Position numbers and translations under genes: made by a program. 64,000 nucleotides of DNA from Saccharibacillus qingshengii (GTDB lineage: Bacteria; Bacillota; Bacilli; Paenibacillales; Paenibacillaceae): assembly GCF_013185195.1 (NCBI RefSeq), contig NZ_JAAZWC010000021.1:25839-89838 (forward strand), written 5' to 3'. Below are positions 17,148 to 25,673 of this stretch, piece by piece; position 1 is the first letter of the stretch, and the number at the start of each line of letters is the position of its first letter. The notes beneath the pieces were generated by a model that did no database searches, was not told the DNA's origin, and worked only from the letters and a program-made list of their open reading frames with translations.

Positions 17148-19244
17148 ATGGGAATCGGTTCTTGGGCAGGGCTCTGGTTTGCACTGGGGATTCCGATCAT
17201 TATCATCATGTATTTGTTCAAACGCAAGTTTATCGACACTCCGGTATCCAGTCATTTGTTATGGCGGAGGGCGCTGGAAAATACCGAAGCGAACCGTCCC
17301 TGGCAGAAGCTGCGCAGCCGTCTGCTGATGTGGCTGCAGCTGCTGGCGGCGGCTCTGCTCGCTTTTGCGCTGATGCGGCCGTTTCTGTGGACGGAAGCCG
17401 GAAGCGGGGGGCATACGATCGTGGTGGCCGATGTTTCGGCAAGCATGAATGCCCGTTACCCTGCGGGACCAGGCGGAGATTTGCCTGAAGCTTCTGCCGC
17501 GGCAACGAGGCTCGAGGAGATGAAGCGCAGCATTCTGGCGGATACGCGGCAGTCGGGAAGCGGGCTGACGCTGATCCGGATGGGAGGCAGTCCCCAGGTT
17601 GTCGAATCGGGCGCTTCGGACCGGACATCCTGGGAACGTGCAGTCGAATCGCTGTCGGCCGATTACGGCCGGACCGCTTACCGCGAAGCGATCTCGCTCG
17701 CGTCGGCGGTGGCCGAAGGACAGGAAGATGCCCGAATCGTCGTCTATACGGACGCGCAGTGGAATGAGCGTACGGACGATCTGCCGGTTTCGGCGCCGAT
17801 CGAAGTGCGCCGGATCGACGGAGCGGGCTACCGCAACGCGGCGGTCGAACAGTTCGGCACGGACGGGAGCGGCCGGTTCGTCGGCGTCATCGCAAACACC
17901 GGCAGCGCGGCGCTCGAACTTCGGGCGGAGCTGTCCGGGGACGGACTCCGGCTGGCGGAAGAGAGTCTGAAGCTTGCGCCGGGCCAGCGGAAGACCGTCA
18001 CGTTCGGCGCAGCGGAAACGGCCGACGTATACCGGTTGGGCCTTGCGGATGCGCCGGACGATTATGCGGCGGACGACGACGCTTTCGCTTTTGCGGAAAC
18101 GGGCGGTACGGTGAAGGTCCTGCTGCTGTCGGACGGCAATTTGTTTCTGGAAAAAGCGCTGCGGCTCTCCGGGGCTGAAGTGACCCGCCTCGATCTGTCG
18201 GGCGGCGTGCCCACAGCGCAGGGTGCGGAAAGTACGTCCGGAAATTCGGGAACCGCAAACGGAAAAGACGCAGAAACAACGGAAAAAGCAGCGCCTCCGC
18301 TGCCGGAAATCCGGCCGGATCTGGTTGTGGTCGAAGGACAGCTTCCGTCGGCTCTGCAAAGCGGCGAATGGAAACGGCTGCTGGCCGGCGCTGCGGTCTG
18401 GACGATCGGCGGCGGAACGGATACGCAGCAGCCGGCCGGGCGGCGGGTGGAAGTATCCGCGCACCCGGTCACCCGGTATTTGACTCTCAGCGAACCGTAT
18501 TTCGGTCCGCTGACCCGGGATAAGCCGACCGGACTGACGCCGATCATGAAGATTGGAGAACGTCCGGCTATCGCGGCGGGCATGGAGAACGGCCGGCGCG
18601 CCCTGTGGTTCGGTTTCGATCTGCAGAGCGGCGACCTGCCGCTAAACAGCGAGTTCCCGGTACTGGTCAGCAACGCGGTCACTTGGTTGTCCGGCGGCCG
18701 CGGAGGGGGGCTGGGCCGAGTCGTATCCGGGGCGGCTGTGGATGTGCCAATTGTGCCGGGCGCGGAAGACGCCGTCTGGCGTCCTCTGCAGGGACTCGCG
18801 TTCGCAGCCGGAGCCAAGACGATCGAAGCCGAAAAAGGAGTAAAAGACGCAGGCGGATCGACAGAAAGCGAAGCGGGTTCGAACGAACAGCCCGATGTTT
18901 CGGAGCCTGCCGGGAACGCGGCGGAATCTTCACCGCTTCCCAGTTCTTCGCAGCCGGCTCCCCCGATTCCGGGTTTGTATGCTTTTGAACAAACGGGCCG
19001 TGGGCTCGGCGGCGCTCCGGTCTATCTGCTTGATGTAAGGCCGGATGCGTCGGAATCTGCGGCACCCGTCGGAGAAGATCCGATATTCGGCGGTGCTGCG
19101 GTCGATCCGGACGGAGCGGCGCCCGACCGGGCGGCGTCCGGAGACAATCGGGGGCGCTTTGCCCTTACGGCTCTGCTGGCGGCGCTGATCGCCGCGATTA
19201 TGCTGACGGAATGGGGGGTGTACCGACGTGGGCGTTCAATTTGA
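17148..19244 (+). CDS. BatA-like VWA membrane protein
   Basis: The product has 698 residues. ATG at 17148 is chosen because GAAAGGAGG ends 8 nt upstream; the GTG at 17139 lies inside that site. The N-terminal 80 residues match the BatA/aerotolerance N-terminal domain: a helix near residues 6-22 (FALGIPIIIIMYLFKRK), SSHLLWRRALEN, and a second helix near 58-75. A VWA domain follows with MIDAS motif DVSASMN. There is a long extracytoplasmic region with beta domains, a Ser/Glu-rich stretch near 560-610, and a C-terminal anchor helix (ALTALLAALIAAIMLTEW). It overlaps the next gene by 17 nt. It is probably a surface-side partner of the MoxR/DUF58 pair. Confidence 0.85.
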   Translation: MGIGSWAGLWFALGIPIIIIMYLFKRKFIDTPVSSHLLWRRALENTEANRPWQKLRSRLLMWLQLLAAALLAFALMRPFLWTEAGSGGHTIVVADVSASMNARYPAGPGGDLPEASAAATRLEEMKRSILADTRQSGSGLTLIRMGGSPQVVESGASDRTSWERAVESLSADYGRTAYREAISLASAVAEGQEDARIVVYTDAQWNERTDDLPVSAPIEVRRIDGAGYRNAAVEQFGTDGSGRFVGVIANTGSAALELRAELSGDGLRLAEESLKLAPGQRKTVTFGAAETADVYRLGLADAPDDYAADDDAFAFAETGGTVKVLLLSDGNLFLEKALRLSGAEVTRLDLSGGVPTAQGAESTSGNSGTANGKDAETTEKAAPPLPEIRPDLVVVEGQLPSALQSGEWKRLLAGAAVWTIGGGTDTQQPAGRRVEVSAHPVTRYLTLSEPYFGPLTRDKPTGLTPIMKIGERPAIAAGMENGRRALWFGFDLQSGDLPLNSEFPVLVSNAVTWLSGGRGGGLGRVVSGAAVDVPIVPGAEDAVWRPLQGLAFAAGAKTIEAEKGVKDAGGSTESEAGSNEQPDVSEPAGNAAESSPLPSSSQPAPPIPGLYAFEQTGRGLGGAPVYLLDVRPDASESAAPVGEDPIFGGAAVDPDGAAPDRAASGDNRGRFALTALLAALIAAIMLTEWGVYRRGRSI

Positions 19245-22200
19245 TCATCCCTGGCTGCTGCTTCTTCTGCTTCCGCTTGCGGGATTTGCCGTATTCGCGC
19301 TGCGGGGCCCGGCCAGGATCTCGATGTTTCGGCATCGGCTGGCCGCTTCGCTGCGGACGCTGTCCCTGCTGCTGCTCGTACTGCTGCTGGCCGGTGTGCA
19401 GCTGTACACCGTCCAGCGGGAGCACGAAGTGGTCTATGCCGTCGACCGTTCGTCCAGCGCTTCTTCCGCAGACGACGACCGGCAATGGATCGAATCTTCG
19501 CTGCGGGAAAAAGGAGCGGACGACCGGTTCGCCCTGCTCTCTTTCGGCCGTGACGCTTCGGCGGAGCAGACGATGAGCGGCACTTCGCCGCTTGGCGGGC
19601 TGGATGCGGCCGTCGATGAAGATTATACGAATGTACAGCGCGCACTCCAGCTGTCTTCGGGAATGCTCGGCACCGGCGATCCGCGTATTGTGCTGATCAG
19701 CGACGGCGAAGAAAATATAGGCAGCATGATCGAGACGGGGCGTCTGCTCAAAAACAGAGGCATCGCGGTGGACGTTCTGGACAAGACGGGCCAAGTTGAG
19801 CGCGATGCCGCGGTGGATTCGCTCACCCTGCCGGGCAAGCTGTATCTCGGCGAAGCGTTTACGGTCGAAGCGCAGCTGCGCAGTACGTTCTCGGGAACCG
19901 GAGAAATCCGCCTGTACGAAGACAATGTGGAGATCGGGACGCAGACCGTTCGGGTCGAGCGCGGCGAGAACAGCGTACTGCTGCAGGGTCTGGCCAAAAA
20001 GCCGGGCCTGCACCGCTACCGGGCCGAGCTGGGTATTCCGGGCGACGGACAGTCCGCCAACAACGCCGCGTTTGCTTTTACCCGGGTGGCCGGCAGTCCG
20101 TCCGTTCTGATCGTCGAAGGCAAGCCGGACACTTCTTCCAATATCCAAAGCGCGCTTAATGCGGGTCTGATCGATACGACCGTCATTGCGCCTTCCCTGC
20201 TGCCTTCGCAGATTGCGGATTACGCCCAATACGACAGTATTTTGTTCAACAATGTGTCGGGCGACTCGCTCGGACAAGCCAAAATGGACGCGATCGAAAC
20301 GGCGGTCCGCAGTTACGGAATCGGCTTCATGATGAGCGGAGGCGATCAAAGCTTTGGATTGGGTGGCTACTTCGATACGCCGATCGAGCGGGCGCTGCCC
20401 GTCTCGATGGAACTGGAAGGCAAGCGGGAGATTCCCGAACTCGGTCTGATTCTGGTGATCGACCGATCGGGCAGTATGAGCGGCAGCAAGATCGAGCTGG
20501 CCAAAGAAGCGGCTATGCGTACCGTAGAGCTTATGCGGGCCAAAGACACGGTAGGCGTTGTCGCTTTTGACGATGCGCCCTGGTGGGTCGTCGAACCGAA
20601 GAAGCTGACCGACAAAGAAGACGTGCTGCAGCAGATCCAGTCGATTCCTAGCGGAGGCGGAACGAACATTTATCCGGCGATGGCCTCCGCGGGCGAAGCG
20701 ATCCAAAAGATCGATGCGCAGCGCAAACATATTATTCTGCTGACGGACGGACAGTCCGCAGGCGGAGGGAATTACGACGAACTGCTTGCGGAATTGGGCG
20801 AAGATAACGTCACCGCATCGAGCGTCGCCGTCGGTTCGGACGCGGACCGCGGACTGCTTCAGCGGATCGCGGAGCTGGGCAAAGGCCGATTCTACGACGT
20901 GCAGGACGAAACGACGCTGCCTGCGATCTTCAGCCGCGAAGCGGTGCTGCTCGCCCGGACCTATGTCGTCGACAAGCCGTTTACGCCTGCGGTAGCGGAT
21001 GCGGGAGATTGGGCGGGACTGTTTGCGGGAGGACTTCCGCAGATCAACGGCTATGTGGCCACGAGTGCCAAACCGTCGGCGCAGACGGCGCTGGTCAGTC
21101 CCGAACCCGATCCGCTGCTGGTCAGATGGCAGTACGGTTCCGGTCGAAGCGTGGCTTGGACAAGCGACCTGACCGGAGAATGGTCGGGGCAGTGGGTATC
21201 TTGGGAGAAGTTTGCCAATGTATTGACCCAGACCGTCAAATGGACGTTCCCGCAGTTTGCCGCTTCGCCTTACCGGATCGAAACGGCAATGAGCGAGGGA
21301 GGCACCGAGCTCAGCGTGACGGCTGCTCAGCAGGGAAACAGCACGCTTCCCGAAGAGCTGATCGCTTCGATCGGAGGCGACGCATCGGGCGGGAGCGAAC
21401 CGGTGAAGCTGGTGCAGACCGCTCCGGGGCGCTATACCGGCATCCTGCCGGTAAGCGATCCCGGCGCCTACCTGCTTAATCTGTCGCCTGCCGACAGCGA
21501 AGAATCGGCCGGTCTTCCGGCCGCGACGGGCACGGGGCTGGTCATCCCGTACTCGCCGGAATACCGTATCGCTTCCGCTTCCGACCAGGGAGCGCAGCGT
21601 CTCGCGGAGCTGGCGCAGCTGACCGGAGGACGTGTCCTCTCCTGGGACGACCCGGCTGCGGTCTACGCGCAGCCGGCCGCTCCGCACAAACAAATGCGGG
21701 ATTGGACTTCACTGGTATTGGCCGCTGTGCTGGCCTTGTGGATCGCGGATATTGCGATCCGCCGCCTGGCCGTTCCCTGGGAACGGATCGCCGCCGTGCT
21801 GGCGGCTCCGTTCACGGCGGCCGGCCGGCGCAGCTTCGCCGCAGACAGCGAAGCCGCTCCTGCGGAGGACGGCGCGCTTGCGCGCCTGACCGCCGCCAAG
21901 CGGCGGAGCACGGGCTTCCGCGGCGGCGAGAAACGCGCCGCCGAGAACGCCGCCGCGCCGCCGCAGGGCGCGGCCGACCGGGGCGCCAAGCGGCCGGCCG
22001 GGGCTCCCCGCGCCGAAGGCGGGGAGCCGGGGTCCGCGGCAGGCGGGGGCATCGCCTCCGCCGTGGACCGCGTCCGCGCGGAGCGCGGCGCCGGCCAAGC
22101 GCAGCCGGCCGACCGCTCCGCCGATGCGGCGGGCGCGCGAAGCGCAGCGCCGGGAGCCGCGGGCGAAGCTTCCCGCGGCGGCTCGCCGACCGGCCGCGAA

Positions 22201-22347
22201 GCCGGCCGGTCCGGTTCTCCGCCCGGCGAATCGAAGCCGCCTTCCGCGGATTCGAAGCGGCCGGATCAGCCGGAGAACGACGCGCCGGCTGGAGGCGGCA
22301 GCGCCATGGAGCGGCTGCTGGCCGCCAAGAAGCGCAGCGGACGCTAA
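19228..22347 (+). CDS. large VWA membrane protein with amidotransferase-like fold
   Basis: The product has 1039 residues, starting at GTG inside the end of the previous gene. Two N-terminal helices (residues 8-25 and 43-60) frame the start. A first VWA-like region lies near residues 70-180. A glutamine-amidotransferase-like segment lies near 290-395 (YDSILFNNVSGDSLGQAK). A full VWA domain starts at about residue 400 with the intact MIDAS motif DRSGSMSGSK. A C-terminal helix near 828-845 (TSLVLAAVLALWIADIAI) precedes a 170-residue Ala/Arg/Pro/Glu low-complexity cytoplasmic tail. This domain order is known from DUF1355-type membrane proteins next to MoxR. It is the last gene of the operon. Confidence 0.83.
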   Translation: MGVQFDHPWLLLLLLPLAGFAVFALRGPARISMFRHRLAASLRTLSLLLLVLLLAGVQLYTVQREHEVVYAVDRSSSASSADDDRQWIESSLREKGADDRFALLSFGRDASAEQTMSGTSPLGGLDAAVDEDYTNVQRALQLSSGMLGTGDPRIVLISDGEENIGSMIETGRLLKNRGIAVDVLDKTGQVERDAAVDSLTLPGKLYLGEAFTVEAQLRSTFSGTGEIRLYEDNVEIGTQTVRVERGENSVLLQGLAKKPGLHRYRAELGIPGDGQSANNAAFAFTRVAGSPSVLIVEGKPDTSSNIQSALNAGLIDTTVIAPSLLPSQIADYAQYDSILFNNVSGDSLGQAKMDAIETAVRSYGIGFMMSGGDQSFGLGGYFDTPIERALPVSMELEGKREIPELGLILVIDRSGSMSGSKIELAKEAAMRTVELMRAKDTVGVVAFDDAPWWVVEPKKLTDKEDVLQQIQSIPSGGGTNIYPAMASAGEAIQKIDAQRKHIILLTDGQSAGGGNYDELLAELGEDNVTASSVAVGSDADRGLLQRIAELGKGRFYDVQDETTLPAIFSREAVLLARTYVVDKPFTPAVADAGDWAGLFAGGLPQINGYVATSAKPSAQTALVSPEPDPLLVRWQYGSGRSVAWTSDLTGEWSGQWVSWEKFANVLTQTVKWTFPQFAASPYRIETAMSEGGTELSVTAAQQGNSTLPEELIASIGGDASGGSEPVKLVQTAPGRYTGILPVSDPGAYLLNLSPADSEESAGLPAATGTGLVIPYSPEYRIASASDQGAQRLAELAQLTGGRVLSWDDPAAVYAQPAAPHKQMRDWTSLVLAAVLALWIADIAIRRLAVPWERIAAVLAAPFTAAGRRSFAADSEAAPAEDGALARLTAAKRRSTGFRGGEKRAAENAAAPPQGAADRGAKRPAGAPRAEGGEPGSAAGGGIASAVDRVRAERGAGQAQPADRSADAAGARSAAPGAAGEASRGGSPTGREAGRSGSPPGESKPPSADSKRPDQPENDAPAGGGSAMERLLAAKKRSGR

Positions 22348-22385
22348 GAGGCTGCCGCAGCGCAGAGAACCGTTTGGACAAACAG

Positions 22386-22447
22386 ACCGCCGAGAACCTT
22401 CGCTTCCGATCGGAAGCATCCGGGTTTTCGGCGGTTTCTGTGTTCTT
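22386..22447 (+). terminator. terminator of the ABC/MoxR/VWA operon
   Basis: ACCGCCGAGAACC (22386-22398) pairs with GGTTTTCGGCGGT ending at 22435. An inner palindrome CTTCCGATCGGAAG forms the apical stem, and the T-rich sequence TTTCTGTGTTCTTT follows. Confidence 0.78.
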
Positions 22448-22589
22448 TCCGGACGATTCGAAGGTGATATCTATCGGAAAAGAGCGGAGAATTTACAAAA
22501 ACCGCTTCTTTTTTTGACAAAAAAGACTGGAAAAGATCGATTCTTCTCGATATAAAGGAAGAAAAGGCACCAAGGAAGGAGGCGTTTCC

Positions 22590-23804
22590 ATGAAGATCGA
22601 TGCGGATCCCTCATCCAAACCGCTGCCCGGAACAGCGGGCCGGCTGCTGGAAATCTTGTCGGTATCGGCCAAACTGGGTCTGACTTCGTTCGGCGGACCG
22701 ATTGCCCATCTGGGTTATTTTCGCGAGGAGTATGTGCGCCGGCGCAGCTGGCTGGATGAACGAAGTTACGCCGAACTGGTCGCGCTGTGCCAATTTCTGC
22801 CGGGGCCGGCCAGCAGTCAGGTCGGAATCGGAATCGGGATCGTGCGGGGAGGGGTGCTCGGCGGGTTGGCGGCCTGGATCGGGTTTACGCTGCCGTCGAT
22901 TCTGCTGCTGATCGCGTTCGCCGTGTTCGTCCAGCATTTCGATATCGCGGGATCCGGCTGGATTCACGGATTGAAGATCGCCGCGGTTGCGGTCGTGGCC
23001 CAGGCACTGCTTGGGATGGGCAGAAGCTTGGCGCCAGATCGCGCACGGGCGATCTTTGCCGTGCTCGCCGCCGCAGCCGTGCTGCTGTGGTCGTCGGCTT
23101 TTATCCAGATCGCGGTCATTGCCGCGGCGGCAGCCGGAGGTCTGCTGCTCCTGCGTGCGCAGGAGCCCGATATTCCCGAGCTGTCCGTTCCAGTCGGCAG
23201 GAAGTTTGCCCTCTTCTGTCTGATCCTGTTTGCCGTGCTGCTGCTGGGACTGCCGATCCTGCGCACTGCGGGAAGCGGAATCGGGCTGGGATTGGCCGAC
23301 AGTTTCTACCGGGCGGGGGCACTGGTATTCGGCGGCGGACATGTGGTGCTGCCTCTGCTTGAACGGGAAGTCGTTCCGACGGGCTGGATCGGCGCAAGCG
23401 ACTTTTTGGCCGGTTATGGAGCGGCGCAGGCCGTTCCCGGCCCGCTGTTTACGTTCGGGGCTTATCTGGGCTGGATGATCGGCGGCCTGAAAGGGGCATT
23501 GATCGGCACGGTCGCCATTTTTCTGCCCGCTTTTCTGTTGATCGCCGGTACTCTGCCTTTTTGGAGCACGCTGCGGCAGAATACAAGGGTTCAGCAGGCG
23601 CTGCTTGGAGTCAATGCGGCGGTCGTCGGCATCCTGCTGGCTGCCCTGTACGATCCGCTTTGGACTTCGACCATCCGCTCGGCTGTGGATTTCGCAGGAG
23701 CGGCGGGGTTGTTTGTACTGCTTGTGTTCTGGAAAACGCCGCCCTGGATCGTGGTGGCGCTTGGAGCGGCGGGCGGATGGATATTGGGGATGTTTTACGG
23801 ATAG
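22590..23804 (+). CDS. chrA: chromate transporter, CHR family, two-domain form
   Basis: The 404-residue polytopic protein has two homologous halves. The first half carries LTSFGGPIAHLGYFREEYV and CQFLPGPASSQVG. The second carries FGGGHVVLPLLEREVV and AAQAVPGPLFTFGAYLG. These paired FGG and PGP motifs define the long-chain ChrA chromate/sulfate exporters (proton-driven efflux at the cytoplasmic membrane). The ATG follows AAGGAAGGAGGCGTTTCC. It is a single-gene unit with its own terminator; no chrB-like regulator is visible. Confidence 0.9.
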   Translation: MKIDADPSSKPLPGTAGRLLEILSVSAKLGLTSFGGPIAHLGYFREEYVRRRSWLDERSYAELVALCQFLPGPASSQVGIGIGIVRGGVLGGLAAWIGFTLPSILLLIAFAVFVQHFDIAGSGWIHGLKIAAVAVVAQALLGMGRSLAPDRARAIFAVLAAAAVLLWSSAFIQIAVIAAAAAGGLLLLRAQEPDIPELSVPVGRKFALFCLILFAVLLLGLPILRTAGSGIGLGLADSFYRAGALVFGGGHVVLPLLEREVVPTGWIGASDFLAGYGAAQAVPGPLFTFGAYLGWMIGGLKGALIGTVAIFLPAFLLIAGTLPFWSTLRQNTRVQQALLGVNAAVVGILLAALYDPLWTSTIRSAVDFAGAAGLFVLLVFWKTPPWIVVALGAAGGWILGMFYG

Positions 23805-23853
23805 CGGTTTTCGGTTCGGATCCGGCGCAAATATGGACGGAAATAGACATTCC

Positions 23854-23896
23854 AAAAAGAGCGGACCCCGTGATTGCGGCCGCTCTTTTTTTTGGA
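23854..23896. terminator. terminator between chrA and the convergent small gene
   Basis: AAAAAGAGCGG (from 23854) pairs with CCGCTCTTTTTTTT (to 23893) around a GC-rich loop. A-run and T-run flank the stem, so it can serve both convergent genes. Confidence 0.8.
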
Positions 23897-23905
23897 GTAA
23901 ACGTA

Positions 23906-24118
23906 TTATCGTCTCAGCTCGTAGAATTCGCACTGCTGCCGATCGTAATAATCGAGATCGCTGACGCTCGACTGGACCGCGATCATCGAAGAGTCAAACC
24001 GGATAATCAGGCCTCCCGGGTTGATCATCTCGTCGTCGCGGAATACCCGGACGGTTCTTTCCTGCTCCAGGGTTTCCTGGAAATCCGTATCCGTTTCGAG
24101 CCTTCGGTTGGTAGCCAT
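23906..24118 (-). CDS. conserved small hydrophilic protein (70 aa)
   Basis: This short gene has a textbook site, GAGAGGAGGACGGAC, 7 nt before its ATG. The 70-residue product has no signal peptide or helix anchor. It contains RRLETDTDFQETLEQERTVR, then VFRDDEMINPGG and a beta-like tail (IIRFDSSMIAVQSSVSDLDY). I believe similar small proteins occur in other Paenibacillaceae, but the function is unknown. It ends 13 nt from a shared terminator with chrA. The 213 nt to the next gene hold the divergent promoters. Confidence 0.75.
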   Translation of the reverse strand: MATNRRLETDTDFQETLEQERTVRVFRDDEMINPGGLIIRFDSSMIAVQSSVSDLDYYDRQQCEFYELRR

Positions 24119-24331
24119 GTCCGTCCTCCTCTCGGTATCGGTTCTTGTTTTGCTGCACGGGCATATGAAGTCATTTTAACACAAAACAAAACGGGAAGAA
24201 CGATACGCCGGCTGATTGTCGAAGTCGAGCAGAGGCCAAGCGCCTCTATTTTTGCCGAAACCCCTTTCGGTCGGGCCAATGGCGCGTATAATAAAACGGA
24301 AGCAAGAAGTGAATTTCAGGAGGGTGAACGA

Positions 24332-25135
24332 ATGAATGCCGTAATGTTATGGCCGGACGGCGCACCGAACGCTGCCGGAACGACCGATGAAGACGTACCT
24401 GCGATTTTTCCTTATCTGGTGGAAGGAGGCGGCCGGGCGGCCGTAATCGTTTGTCCGGGCGGCGGATATGAGTTTCGCGCCGATCACGAAGGAGAACCGA
24501 TTGCGCTCTGGCTGAACACGCTGGGAATCTCGGCTTTCGTTCTGCGCTACCGCGTAGCCCCTTACCGGTATCCGAGTGCGCTGTCGGATGTGCAGCGCGC
24601 CGTGCGTACGGTGCGCCACCGCGCGGAAGAGTTTGGCGTGGATCCCGGCCGTCTGGGCGTACTTGGATTCTCGGCCGGCGGACACCTGGCTTCGACGGCC
24701 GGAACGCTGTATGACGCGGGAACTCCGGATTCGGCCGATCCGATCGAACGGTATTCCAGTCGGCCGGATCTGCTGATGCTGTGCTATCCGGTGATTACGC
24801 TGAGCGAACCGTATACCCATGCAGGATCGCGTACGGCGCTGCTGGGTGCGGATGCATCGCCTGCGGGCATCGAAGCGCTGTCGAGCGAACGCAATGTGAC
24901 TGCGGATACGCCGCCGACTTTCCTGTGGCACACGTCCGAAGACGGCCTCGTACCGGTGGAGAACAGTCTGCTGTTCGCTTCGGCTCTTGGGCGCAGCGGC
25001 GTACCGTTCGATCTGCATGTCTATGCTCTGGGCGGACACGGTATGGGGATAGCCGGCGGGGATCAGCATGTCCGTCATTGGACAGGCCAATGCGCCTCGT
25101 GGTTAACACTCAACGGATTTGCCGATCGGGGGTGA
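24332..25135 (+). CDS. alpha/beta hydrolase (acetyl-xylan-esterase-like)
   Basis: This is a 267-residue cytoplasmic hydrolase with ATG after CAGGAGGGTGAACGA. The oxyanion loop is VCPGGGYEFRADHEGE, the nucleophile elbow GFSAGG (Ser near residue 112), the Asp in HTSEDGLVPVENS, and the His in GGHGMG. The set matches the BD-FAE/xylan esterase group (COG0657), enzymes that deacetylate sugars or small esters. No secretion signal is present, so it would act on imported substrates. It lies upstream of, but is separated by a terminator from, the beta-glucan locus. Confidence 0.85.
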   Translation: MNAVMLWPDGAPNAAGTTDEDVPAIFPYLVEGGGRAAVIVCPGGGYEFRADHEGEPIALWLNTLGISAFVLRYRVAPYRYPSALSDVQRAVRTVRHRAEEFGVDPGRLGVLGFSAGGHLASTAGTLYDAGTPDSADPIERYSSRPDLLMLCYPVITLSEPYTHAGSRTALLGADASPAGIEALSSERNVTADTPPTFLWHTSEDGLVPVENSLLFASALGRSGVPFDLHVYALGGHGMGIAGGDQHVRHWTGQCASWLTLNGFADRG

Positions 25136-25167
25136 CCCGACGGAGTCGGACCGCATTTGTACAGCAG

Positions 25168-25210
25168 GAAGAAGGCCCCGCCAAGAAGCGGAACGCCTTC
25201 TTCTTTTTTT
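25168..25210 (+). terminator. intrinsic terminator after the esterase gene
   Basis: GAAGAAGGC (25168-25176) pairs with GCCTTCTTC (25195-25203), followed by a run of seven T. Confidence 0.85.
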
Positions 25211-25309
25211 GCCCGCATAAGTGTGGAAAGATTCTGGTTTTGCGCTGCGCCTTTTTTTGCGAAATGGTGATTCAGTAAAATTCGGACAGGTGAATGAACA
25301 GTGAAAAGG

Positions 25310-25327
25310 AGGTGGAAACGTTTCCTG
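25310..25327. promoter_or_regulatory. cre-like / LacI-family operator
   Basis: TGGAAACGTTTCCT (25313-25326) agrees with the catabolite-responsive element pattern TGWAARCGYTWNCW at all but one position. It lies far upstream of the LacI promoter. The 540 nt between the esterase and LacI genes hold this site, the promoter and three more operators; no gene was convincing there. Confidence 0.55.
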
Positions 25328-25503
25328 CGAAAGAAGGGAAACATTCAATTGGAGGGTATTCCTGACAGCGGTATAAATGCAAAAAACAAATTGGAACCGC
25401 TTACTCGTTCTTATTTTGACGGAACACCCGGTTTCACTGACAGGACGAGCCTATTCGTTCCCAGAAAGCGGTTTTTCGTTTTGCGGATTTCAAAAAAACC
25501 GTA

Positions 25504-25532
25504 TTGACACTTCTAATATTCGGGTTTATGAT
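25504..25532 (+). promoter_or_regulatory. sigma-A promoter of the first LacI gene
   Basis: TTGACA (25504-25509) and TATGAT (25527-25532) are separated by exactly 17 nt. Transcription would start near 25539, inside the operator at 25537-25551, which points to autorepression. This leaves a 135-nt leader. Confidence 0.85.
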
Positions 25533-25536
25533 GTGT

Positions 25537-25551
25537 ATCGAAACGATTCGA
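25537..25551. promoter_or_regulatory. LacI-type operator O1
   Basis: ATCGAAACGATTCGA is a near-palindrome centred on a CG step, as LacI-family operators are. The same 14 nt (ATCGAAACGATTCG) recur at 26814-26827 before the ABC transporter genes. It overlaps the expected transcription start. Confidence 0.7.
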
Positions 25552-25557
25552 CGAGCC

Positions 25558-25593
25558 TAGAAAGCGTTTCCTGACTTGCGGGAAACGTTTCCC
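25558..25593. promoter_or_regulatory. two cre-like operators downstream of the LacI promoter
   Basis: AGAAAGCGTTTCCT (25559-25572) and the perfect palindrome GGGAAACGTTTCCC (25580-25593) both resemble CcpA cre sites. Placed in the leader they could act as roadblocks for glucose repression. Confidence 0.6.
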
Positions 25594-25673
25594 ATGAGTT
25601 TCAAACGTTCATGACGGCATAGGCTTGCGAAGTCTCACAGACGTCCTACAACCGAGGTGAAGCGGCAAACGAG

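Noticed and set aside
19198..21693. 831-codon open frame antisense to the large VWA gene
   Set aside because: Same reason: a shadow of a real gene with clear VWA motifs, and no family-like sequence on the other strand.
25301..25574. Two short frames between the esterase and the LacI gene
   Set aside because: They run through the operators and the promoter; the first starts inside a GGAGG-like stretch and neither shows a plausible protein.
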